From: Trileptium ribeirensis
Lineage: Eukaryota > Nematoda > Enoplea > Enoplida > Thoracostomopsidae
Direction of reading: 5' to 3'
Assembly: GCA_030248225.1 (NCBI GenBank)
Contig: JASANE010028153.1
Span: forward strand, 109,990 to 173,989
Length of the DNA stretch: 64,000 bases
Positions within the stretch are counted from its first letter, which is position 1. Each line of letters opens with the position of its first letter. Of this stretch, positions 58,201 to 64,000 are shown in pieces. The notes beneath the pieces are model-generated. The model did no database searches and had not been told where the DNA came from. It saw only the letters and a list, made by a program, of their open reading frames with translations. Made by a program: the position numbers and the translations under genes.

Positions 58201-58917
58201 GCTTCGAGTGCCTATACATGTAAGTTTACCCAATAACTGGATACAAAATCAGATTGATCAAAAAGGTTTCAAACGATTTATGACGCAGTTCTTTAAATTT
58301 ACAAATTTCGTTTGTGACATGTTTTCTGTGTTCAAATTTTAAAATTTTGTGCCCTCCATAAAGTATTTTCTAACCAAAAGCATATCAAAATGTTTCTCTG
58401 CAAGCACTGAATTTTTAACAGACATAGGCTGTAAAGAGTTACATTAACTTGAGCTAACGTGGTGTATGGTGATTTATAAACTCGACAATTAACGTGTTGA
58501 TGTTAATATAGAACATTTAAATTTTTTTCGCCTTTAGCACCATAAAAAGCATTTGGCATTCAGCATTGAACATTATACTCACAAGCGTATACAACCTTGA
58601 TAGGATTTTCAATTTACTAGTGTATCGTGACTTGCTGGATGATTTCCTGCGTTTCCATAATTGAATTCAGATCAGTCCGACAGTGTAATTACAATCATTG
58701 TTCCTGGCTTTATTATAATCCTAGGAGGTGTTATAGTTTAAAACTGTAAATATATTTATATAAACAATAAAGTTTACCCTTCATAAGATACTGGTGTTTG
58801 ATTGAATCTGTCAATGTAACTGGACTCAGTTGAACCCAACAAAATAGCAAGTATCACAGCTAACCAACAAGCTGCAGTTTTCAGCCTATCATTGCATGCA
58901 GTACGAATTTCTGACAT
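34113..58917 (-). CDS. Secreted M14 metallocarboxypeptidase, multi-exon host gene (incomplete model)
   Basis: A zinc carboxypeptidase of the M14A digestive/secreted type, which removes C-terminal residues after its propeptide is cleaved. Exons found on the minus strand: 58,917-58,778 (signal peptide), 56,171-55,938 (propeptide), 44,766-44,656 (NPDGY), 43,271-43,172 (WRK and DLNRN), 39,523-39,312 (SEPE and LHSFSQ), 36,286-36,195 (DDW and IELR) and 34,241-34,113 (C-terminus, stop). Every exon has AG acceptor and GT donor sites, and phases match at each adjacent pair. Missing are the exon(s) with the HxxE zinc ligands (expected at 44,767-55,937) and one short exon expected at 36,287-39,311. Introns are packed with repeats. 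Probably a functional host gene; the N-terminal catalytic part remains unproven. Confidence 0.85.
35406..36071. repeat. Five tandem copies of a ~133-bp unit
   Basis: Copies begin at 35,406, 35,540, 35,674, 35,807 and 35,940 with TCTA(G/C)ACTT..GCTTCTTCC. They share CACGTTTTAGCTTT, GGTATCTT, TTTAGTCACTTTTTTGAG and CCTGCTGGA..CATTTGA blocks and differ by scattered substitutions. The array lies in the last carboxypeptidase intron. Confidence 0.95.
36195..36286 (-). CDS. Carboxypeptidase exon with the catalytic Glu
   Basis: After acceptor TGTTTAG the 92-base exon reads [20 protein letters not shown], then [10 protein letters not shown], and ends before GTTAGT. ELR holds the general-base Glu of M14 enzymes. 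An Asp directly before the DW pair corresponds to the specificity position 255 of the bovine enzymes, where Asp goes with basic-residue (B-type) preference; in invertebrates this rule is only a hint. It enters in phase 1 and leaves in phase 0. Confidence 0.9.
36716..36925. mobile_element. 210-bp foldback-type MITE
   Basis: The element is almost a perfect palindrome: the left arm CCATGGAATTTAAAAGAAG continues through TTTCTT, CCACCAGA and AATCAAAGAA, and the right arm is its reverse complement with few mismatches, leaving about 40 bases between. No coding capacity. It sits in a carboxypeptidase intron. Confidence 0.85.
36926..39311. other. Carboxypeptidase intron; one decayed exon-end duplicate
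   Basis: AT-rich intron. At 39,147-39,173 the minus strand carries a damaged copy of the next exon's 3' end (GA.TTTGAAGAGCTT followed by TTAAGTTC in place of GTAAGTTC). The short exon expected here between the EEL and PASG exons was not found. Confidence 0.55.
39312..39523 (-). CDS. Carboxypeptidase exon with the third zinc ligand (parent of the satellite)
   Basis: From acceptor ATTGTAG the 212-base exon encodes [47 protein letters not shown] and ends PDDFEEL before GTAAGT. HP.FSEPE and LHS.SQ are M14 signatures; the His of LHS is the third zinc ligand. Phe replaces the common Tyr of HSYSQ. It enters in phase 1, matching the donor at 43,171, and ends in phase 0. The 5' 129 bases of this exon are what the neighbouring satellite repeats. 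Confidence 0.9.
39524..41890. repeat. 157-bp satellite built from a carboxypeptidase exon (~15 copies)
   Basis: Units repeat every 157 bases (for example boundaries at 40,198, 40,355 and 40,512). On the minus strand each unit holds an intron end (TTTTATTGTAG), the first ~129 bases of the exon at 39,312-39,523 up to GCGTTTTTAACG, and a short joining piece. Units therefore still encode [17 protein letters not shown] and NFVLNR. Because 157 is not a multiple of three and only about 23 bases separate exon copies, tandem splicing or read-through is unlikely. Two units (near 39,840 and 40,165) share a longer joining variant, hinting at multi-unit duplication. Confidence 0.93.
41891..43171. other. 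Carboxypeptidase intron, no further exon seen
   Basis: The satellite ends at about 41,890-41,900 with a diverged unit whose acceptor region is altered. A 109-codon minus frame at 41,865-42,194 shows no recognisable domain. The rest is AT-rich. Confidence 0.5.
43172..43271 (-). CDS. Carboxypeptidase exon with WRK and DLNRN motifs
   Basis: After acceptor TTGCAG the 100-base exon reads [14 protein letters not shown], then [14 protein letters not shown], and stops before GTAAGA. WRK.R and NRN carry the arginines and asparagine that hold the substrate's C-terminal carboxylate in M14 enzymes. Enters in phase 0 and leaves in phase 1, consistent with both neighbours. Confidence 0.92.
43897..44356. 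repeat. Tandem duplication of a ~235-bp unit
   Basis: Both copies start CTTTTTTCTGGATTTGCGCC, pass through GGTCCGCGGTGG and AAGTCAGAAGGGC, and end CCCAATTTTTCCAAATTTTC. The second copy is slightly shorter. The mix of a GC-rich block and runs of CCAAATTTT recurs in degraded form near 51,900-52,130 and 61,530-61,760. Confidence 0.9.
44656..44766 (-). CDS. Carboxypeptidase exon with NPDGY motif
   Basis: After acceptor GTCTTAG the 111-base exon reads [20 protein letters not shown], then [17 protein letters not shown], and ends before GTAAGT. P..NPDGYE.S is an M14 signature strand and loop. Phase 0 on both sides, joining exactly to the DRIWRK exon. Confidence 0.92.
44767..45452. other. Carboxypeptidase intron, no exon recognised
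   Basis: AT-rich intron sequence in which no HAREW-like zinc-ligand exon was found. Confidence 0.45.
45453..45645. repeat. Nested inverted repeats (possible small MITE)
   Basis: GGTGGAGCGTGAC (about 45,465) is exactly complementary to GTCACGCTCCACC (about 45,558). Outside it, GATCGGATACC and GGTATCCGGTC form a second, imperfect pair ending near 45,645. No coding capacity. Confidence 0.5.
45860..46440. other. Homopolymer- and purine-rich low-complexity stretch
   Basis: Runs of up to about 12 G, purine-only stretches (near 46,000-46,060) and blocks such as AAAATTTAAAAGGGGGGG give a texture unlike the flanks. No gene. Possibly low-quality consensus. Confidence 0.6.
46961..47002 (+). promoter_or_regulatory. 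Candidate TATA promoter of an LTR-like element
   Basis: GGTATAAAAG at 46,961-46,970 is followed about 32 bases later by CAGTCGAG, an initiator-like site. Between them is CCGACGCAGCGTCGG, a perfect 7-bp stem with a single-base loop. The GC-rich surroundings and the frame downstream suggest an LTR or other element promoter, but no matching second LTR was seen. Confidence 0.4.
47545..47820 (+). CDS. Unrecognised 92-codon open frame without ATG
   Basis: An open plus-strand frame between a TGA at 47,542 and a TAA at 47,818. It has balanced protein-like composition: [18 protein letters not shown], then a basic/aromatic stretch, then [13 protein letters not shown] and [13 protein letters not shown], predicted mostly helical. 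It lies about 550 bases downstream of the candidate promoter. It could be a Gag-like remnant or an exon; no family match is recognised. The start is unknown. Confidence 0.35.
   Translation, partial: AFQQINLRKVVLENPVFQAVLDTVEDCNNFHRSVQDSATNWHQKRYDFQSILQRTMELLLTHAPSAPVLEVIARVESKYRNSTRMTPGHTP
47837..47872. repeat. (GA)n microsatellite
   Basis: Short imperfect AG dinucleotide run, interrupted by one T. Confidence 0.85.
48680..50817. other. Repeat-like, GC-richer sequence, no gene recognised
   Basis: Contains an AATAAA-GTGTT polyadenylation-like site near 49,070 and a 29-bp direct duplication at about 49,829-49,888 (GGCTTTGACAGAACAATGAA). Several short frames, none recognised. Likely internal or LTR sequence of one or more old elements. 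Confidence 0.4.
50818..50875 (-). repeat. tRNA-like relic, possibly a SINE head
   Basis: On the minus strand TGGCCTAGTGGT matches an internal pol III A box. GGCGTTCAACTT about 35-40 bases on is a poor B box (consensus GGTTCGANNCC). No complete cloverleaf could be drawn. Confidence 0.3.
50876..55626. other. Carboxypeptidase intron, no exon recognised
   Basis: Long repeat-filled intron. GC-richer repeat debris lies at 51,870-52,140. A 117-codon plus frame at 52,151-52,504 shows no known domain. The zinc-ligand exon(s) should lie between 44,767 and 55,937 but were not identified. Confidence 0.45.
55627..55772. repeat. Tandem duplication of a 73-bp unit
   Basis: Two adjacent copies starting AAAATTGCACTACATTAAA at 55,627 and 55,700, differing at about one base, therefore recent. 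They lie just downstream (minus sense) of the propeptide exon. Confidence 0.95.
55938..56171 (-). CDS. Carboxypeptidase propeptide exon
   Basis: After acceptor TTAATAG the exon reads [20 protein letters not shown], then [21 protein letters not shown] and a final [17 protein letters not shown], ending before GTAATT. This is the M14 propeptide pattern (W.v....e.ql..l..L, W.ep, v.v.P, gi....li.d.Q). It begins with one base that completes the codon from the signal-peptide exon, and ends in phase 2. Confidence 0.88.
56172..58777. other. Carboxypeptidase first intron
   Basis: AT-rich intron with a small 21-bp duplication (ACAAAATATGACAATATATT) near 56,745-56,790. Short frames here have no domain signature. 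Confidence 0.5.
58778..58917 (-). CDS. Carboxypeptidase first coding exon (signal peptide)
   Basis: The chosen ATG at 58,917-58,915 gives a short charged leader, then [18 protein letters not shown], a good signal peptide and cleavage region, then FNQTPVSYE and a GG|GTAAAC donor. Phase 2, completed by the A that opens the propeptide exon to give Gly-Trp. An in-frame ATG at 58,983 would add 22 residues and weaken the signal peptide, so it is less likely. Confidence 0.8.
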
Positions 58918-59479
58918 ATCTATCTGCCTTACAATATTACACTTGAAAAAAAACAACGAAAATTGCTTTGTCTGAAGCGACATACACCCAACAGATATCT
59001 GGTATTAAATTTCAAGATTTTATATTTTACGAAAATGACTAAAAGAAATTGTCGAAACTTTAGCCCGAACACTAATAATATATATTTATAAAATATTCTC
59101 TGATCTACATACTTACTACAGTAAATCGTTGGCCCATGCCGTTAGACGACGTATATTGAACTAAGGACTAACACGTAGTACACTTCAACATATCCCGTTT
59201 ATCGTTTATATATGTGAGTCATATTCAGTTGCATAAATGTGAATGGCTAGCTACTCCATTATAACCGTTTATTTGAAAACCCTAAGTCACAGCAGCTATG
59301 AATTTTGCCACTGCTGCGTTAGCTTGAAGAACTTCACAACAGTATGATAATCACACGAAGCAGGTCAAAATAAGAGCTCAATGCTGAAAGGCTATAAAAG
59401 TCTTTTTATAATGCATTCATCGGAACACTGCGGCTTCGGAATGCAGCTTTCACAGCAGTATTTCAAATATCAAAAATTG
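58918..59479. other. Upstream of the carboxypeptidase gene
   Basis: AT-rich sequence that should contain the promoter. TATA-like runs near 59,080-59,095 are too unspecific to call. Confidence 0.4.
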
Positions 59480-60119
59480 TTTACCTTAAAATGTGTGCAT
59501 TACGGCAGGATTTTGTGACGGCCCGCTATGGCGATAATGTCGAGCTTGTCTAACCGGAACTAGCTGCTGTGACATTTTAAGACCCTTGAGTTCCTGTAAG
59601 TATGTTAGCTGTGGGCCGAGCTGGGCTATAAAATTCTCACAAAGGCCGGGATCGGCTTACGTTATACAGGGTATAACAACACTACTTTGGCTTTAATGTG
59701 TAATTTGTAGTAGCTAACTTTCGATCAAAAATTTAATTTTCCGCATAACACTATTTTTGCGAGTGTATTGTGTATGCAGGTGTTCAATGCGGAAGTACAT
59801 GGCCTAAACGTGTATATGAAAGTTTAGCTAGGGCTGGACCGAAGGTACAACTATTAGTACTGTTAGGATACGACTTTTCCAGGGAGCAAAAATATGGATT
59901 TTCAAAAAAGACACAAACAATGGTTAGGAAAGAGAGACATTACTTGAGTAGTGTATCTGCCTTTAACAGTGAATAATACAAGGTGCAGATCAACTGGTTA
60001 TGTCTAGTACCAAAGATTCAGTGCTGCGAAAATCTCTTTTATAGTGTCACAAACTCGAACTTGATGAAACTGAACGGAAATTGTCGTTGGGATGTGAAGC
60101 CATTACATATATAATAATA

Positions 60120-60670
60120 AATGCACGAGCTCCGACGTGCCAGAGGGGGTAATTGGTGCTTCGGGGCCTCCTGTCTCCCAGGAAGGTCAGCCAGTCGGCA
60201 GGGGAGGAGAGATTCGGCAGCTTCGGTGCTTGGTGGGAGCTGCTGCGTTGGTGTTGGGGGAGTTGTGTGGCGGCTTTGGCGTTGGAGCTGAGGGTGAGTG
60301 CGATGCGTTCGGCGCTGGAGAGGGGGGAGCGGGGCTGCGGGCCCTTCGGCGCCTGGTGGATGGAGGGGAGCGGCGCTTCGCTGTCTATGTGTTTGGAGCT
60401 TGCCATGCCGCCACAGGGAGGGGCGGGCGGCGCCGTCAAGGGTGGTTGGCTGATCAGGGAGTCGGCGCTTTGCGGCGCCGAGAGGGGTCCGAGGTCTTAA
60501 GGGATAACCGCCTGTACCCATGATGTGTCATAGGTGTCGCAGATCCGTCGGCTTATGGGAGGTAGATGTTCGGCGAGAGCGAGGACGTCTTAGGGGTGTT
60601 TTCATGGGGGTAGACCTGTCGCTCCTCTAATCCCCGACGACCTCCACCTCTCTCTCATGCGTATGTATGT
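60120..60670. other. GC-rich insertion of unknown origin
   Basis: About 550 bases far richer in G and C than the surroundings, with long overlapping frames on both strands. One minus frame (60,439-60,047) has fairly balanced composition (AERIALTLSSNAKAATQ, then WLTFLGDRRP) but no recognised domain. It is followed by a CT-rich patch and AATAAATAAACTCC near 60,700. Probably repeat sequence. Confidence 0.45.
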
Positions 60671-60729
60671 TTTTAGTATCATGGAAACTAGTACTAAATA
60701 AATAAACTCCAATGCAGTATTGCCAGATG

Positions 60730-62110
60730 GTTGTGTGCAGTACTGCACAATGTGGCAAGTAGCTTTGAAATTAGTTTTGAAATAGCTTCAACGAAAAATG
60801 TGACACTTTTAGAAAAAACTGTTACAGAAACTGAGTAACTTTTAGGAAAACTGCTACAGAGACTGTGTCACTGCAAAGAACACTGCTACAGAAACTGTGT
60901 CACTGCAAAGAACACTGCTACAGAAATTGTGCCACTTTTAGAAAAACTGCTACATAAATTGTGTCGCTTTTAAGAAAACTGCTACAGAACTTGTGTCTCT
61001 TTTAGAAAAATTGCTGCAGAAACTGTCATTTTTAAGGAACCAGCTACAGAAATTGTGCCACTTTTACATAAACTGCTACAGAAACTGTGTTAGTTTTAGA
61101 AGAACTGCTATAGAAGCTGTGTCACATTCAAAACTGCGACGGAAATTGTGTCACTTTTAAAAGAGTACCGCAAAACCAGCATCACTTCCTGATTTGCAGT
61201 CTAATGCGCATTGTATTTCGTGATAAAGCGTAAGTGGACTTTTGATTTGTACACCTGAGTTTTGATAAAACACATGATCACCGACAAATCGCTATTTTTA
61301 CGTAAGTTGTCGCGAGTTACCATTACAAGAACGCAGAGGCGCTGCTTGTGCCGTTTTACACATATTCATTCAAAACGCTATCGTAATCACGTTTTAGATC
61401 ATGCTGCTACCGACCACACTATTGACCACACACTGTTATTTGATGAACGCGGAGAAACATTCGAGATCGTTGAAATGTACGTATACGCCATCGGCGTTGA
61501 AAGTCCGTCGGCTTACGGCGGAAAACGGTTGGTGGAGGGGCGTAGACCACCCAATATTTTTGCCAAATTTACACCAATCTGTGCCAATATTACAGCAATT
61601 TTTGCCGACTTTGTACCAATTTTTTTAAAATTATCCCAGTGCTTTCGGCGCCTGGCGGGACGGGATGGATGCCGGAAGGGTAGTCTGGGGTGCGAAGCCT
61701 TCGGAGGGAAGTGGTAGTGTGGCGGAGCCTTCATAGGAGGAGAAGTAAATGTGGTATGAGGGAGTCCGACCTATCGACATTTACCCTATCGACACCTATG
61801 GCGTATGGTAATTGCGCAGGCATATCACTGAGTACCTGTGTGAGCTTGTTAAGCTGCGAATGTAGATGGTAGCAATGCAAGCCACGATTTTGGCACCATT
61901 CAGTTCAAGATTTTGATAAAAAAATTCTTTGTGAATGACGCCTGAGATGTGGCACAGGTTGTGTAGCAGCGTACCTAAATGTAACACAACTTTTGCATGA
62001 GTTTTTCTTAAAGTGACACAGTTGCTGTAGCAGTTTTTCTAAAAGTGACCTAGTTTTTATAGGTGCTTTTTCAAAAATTTTGCCACAATGTGAAGTTACT
62101 GCACGGCACG
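60730..62110. mobile_element. Foldback element with tandem repeats in its arms, nested in the larger transposon
   Basis: GTGCAGTACTGCACAATGTG (about 60,735) at the left matches the reverse complement of the right end (CACAATGTGAAGTTACTGCAC, about 62,085-62,105). Just inside, the left arm has many ~35-bp units (CTGCTACAGAAACTGTGTCA plus CTTTTAGAAAAA) and the right arm has two units in inverse orientation (62,010-62,060). Such arms are typical of foldback elements. Confidence 0.65.
60795..61175. repeat. ~10 tandem copies of a ~35-bp unit
   Basis: Imperfect units with the consensus ACTGCTACAGAAACTGTGTC and ACTTTTAGAAA. Lengths vary by a few bases and many substitutions are present. They form the left arm of the foldback element. 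Confidence 0.92.
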
Positions 62111-62300
62111 GCCAACGCTGTCTATCAACATAAGATATATGGCCCAGTCCGGCTACTACAACTGTGTTGATCTAGCTAAGCTGTGCTTTGCACTTTCCAA
62201 CGGCCGCCATCGACTATTCCAAAACGTCAAGAGCAGGATTTGGTCGTGCGACAGAATCCTGCCTTAGGTGCACACTTCTTAAAGAAATTGATGCATTACA

Positions 62301-64000
62301 GCAGACTTATTCAGCTAGCGATAAGGGTTCCTTTTTGTTTTATTGGTAGCTTTTTAACGATACTCCAACTTTCAGCCGAGCAGTGGCGGTGTAGCATCTA
62401 TTATATTGCCCATACAAATACTTTACAATCGAAATATTTGTAGCAAAATAGAGATATCCAATTATTTTAGATATCACAGTTGACTTCAATGCAATATTAC
62501 TACAAACAGCCTTAAGTTTATATACTTTGAGTCTTCAGATTGTTGTAGAAATATCAACATGATTAGGAATAAATTCAAACCTGATTTGATTGAACGGCAA
62601 CATGTGATTGCAAATAACTGGGAAAATGCTTAAAAAATTGGACCCATGCCATGGCTTAAACATGTTAAAAATAATTTAACCAACAATGTTTGGCTGGAAA
62701 TGTAGTAATCGAGGCTGTAAAATTATATTCCCTTATACCACCAATATATAATGCATGATCTGCCTCAAACGTCAAAAACAATATCACAGCTTAAGTGATG
62801 TCAGTAGTTTCTTTTATTGCATTGAAACTGACTTGTCGCAATCAAATGTCCGTTTAAGCCTCAGTACAGCGATGAACCTAGAACTTTGAGCACGGACTCT
62901 TGTTACAAATTGCATCACGGTTAATTGTTTTTCGTGTTTCAGCAATTATTTATTTAAACTAAGTTATTTTCAGTGGTACGGTATTATTAATAGCAAGAGC
63001 GCATGTTTTGAGGGTGTCCAAAATACAATTTTCAAATGCCCCCTCCAAAAATATGGGGTCGGAACCAATTTGTTGAGGCTGCTATGATCCCCCATAAAAC
63101 GTGAGGTGGTTTAAACCGCCTTAATCAAACCGAAGAGCTAGGTCAAAATAAATCGTGTCATATTAGGTGAGTTTACATAGTGATATCAAAAAGTGTCACG
63201 CTCTTCTCAAGAAATCGTCACGCACTCGTGCTAATAGCAACCCTCGAACTATACAACTTAGGTTGTTTAAATTGGAGAAAACACTGCATACAACAACGAA
63301 AAAATTTGTTATCGCAATGAGAAATATTCGTAAAAGGGCTATATTGTAGTGAAAAGATTAAAAGGGCTATTCAATGTACACTATGACTAAGTCGAAAACA
63401 GTACCAAGGTTGAAGTAAGCCGCTGAAAACAATGGATACATATAAGTATATATACGTATATAAGTCGATATGTGGAATTTCAGAAACAAATTATCTTGCT
63501 AACCAGAAAAACAGCAGATGTAGGCTCCATACAGCGACGTACAAGTTGTACAACACTCTAGTCTAACAAGCCGGAAAAATAATCGCCCAAAAATGTCGTC
63601 GTGCACCATTTTATACCAAAACTTTGTACGAAAGTTCCCACACCAGAACAGTAACCCATTAATAAATCATCCATAGTATGATTCAATTAATAACATCAAA
63701 TTTAATAAATTTTAAAAACAATAATACGATAGTCACACTCCTTCCCCCTTAAAGAGCAGGTCCCGTGAGGGAGAATAGTGACAGTCTGGAAAGTAGTAAT
63801 ATGGTAGTTCCCATGACAGTGAGGATATTCTTTAGAATATAATACTTTGAACATACAAATTTACATTACGAATTCTCAGGTTAAATTATAGACATCGGAT
63901 ATTGAGTACCGGACAAATGATACATGAGAAATTTCCAATAAGGTGCCAAGAGTTTTAATAAATAATATAAGTCCGACATTGAAACCAACGCCCTGAAATA
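62301..64000. other. No gene recognised
   Basis: AT-rich sequence with short frames lacking any signature. A CCTTCCCCCTTAAAG pyrimidine-rich patch near 63,741 could be a reversed polypurine tract of an LTR element that continues beyond the window, but nothing else supports this. Confidence 0.4.

Larger units (their letters stand above)
59480..62300. mobile_element. 2.8-kb relative of the 11.7-kb inverted-repeat transposon, with nested insertions
   Basis: Left end TTTACCTTAAAATGTGTGC (59,480 onward) and right end GCACACTTCTTAAAGAAATT...GATGCAT-like (to about 62,300) are diverged inverted repeats matching those at 11,678 and 12,378. GGCAGGATTTTGTGACGG just inside the left end mirrors CGACAGAATCCTGCC at the right. 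The left subterminal part also shares GTGACATTTT and GGCCGGGATCGGCT. The interior has a GC-rich block (60,120-60,670) and a foldback element, so it looks like a non-autonomous or gutted copy. Confidence 0.75.

Noticed and set aside
57940..58342. Overlapping 97- and 88-codon frames on opposite strands
   Set aside because: Both lie in the first carboxypeptidase intron, with no domain or matching splice sites.
60039..60523. Long frames on both strands (128-160 codons) as genes
   Set aside because: GC-rich DNA with few stops in any frame, nested in transposon sequence, no domain signature.

Overview
The window looks like a repeat-dense, AT-rich nuclear region from an arthropod or another invertebrate. 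The signs are split genes with GT-AG introns, a BEL/Pao retrotransposon, an env-bearing Ty3/gypsy-like element, an R2 element in 28S rDNA, many terminal-inverted-repeat elements, and no bacterial-style operons. I cannot name a species.

Left part (1-15,464): a broken BEL/Pao element on the minus strand (1 to about 4,790), a TTTA microsatellite, six perfect copies of a 50-bp unit (7,483-7,782), a 0.8-kb element with inverted-repeat ends (8,166-8,960), a diverged 0.4-kb tandem duplication near 10 kb, an almost T-free A/C-rich tract (11,096-11,675), a 701-bp inverted-repeat element (11,678-12,378), and copy A of a 1.15-kb dispersed repeat (copy B at 29,703-30,870).

15,465-19,812: a degenerate 28S rRNA fragment interrupted exactly at the classical R2 site by a decayed R2 retrotransposon of about 3.8 kb. 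No rDNA surrounds it.

22,159-28,740: a decayed minus-strand Ty3/gypsy-like element. Read 5' to 3' it has an unrecognised 5' ORF region with a CxxC...CxxC zinc ribbon, a NADAR (YbiA-like) domain directly before the protease, then RT, RNase H, integrase and env-like fragments. The NADAR domain in the gag/pol path is the most unexpected coding feature.

34,113-58,917: the only convincing host gene, a secreted M14 metallocarboxypeptidase on the minus strand. It is split into small exons over about 25 kb of repeat-filled introns. I found the signal peptide, propeptide, NPDGY, WRK/NRN, SEPE/HS-SQ, ELR and C-terminal exons. I did not find the exon(s) for the first two zinc ligands, nor one short exon near the 3' end. 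One exon has seeded a satellite: about 15 extra tandem copies of a 157-bp unit (39,524-41,890), each carrying the acceptor and the first part of the exon.

45,860-50,000 is a GC-richer repeat region with a possible LTR promoter, an unrecognised 92-codon frame and a recurring hairpin. The right end (59,480-62,300) holds a larger relative of the 11.7-kb inverted-repeat element with a foldback element nested inside. Most coding signals are fossils; only the carboxypeptidase looks under selection.
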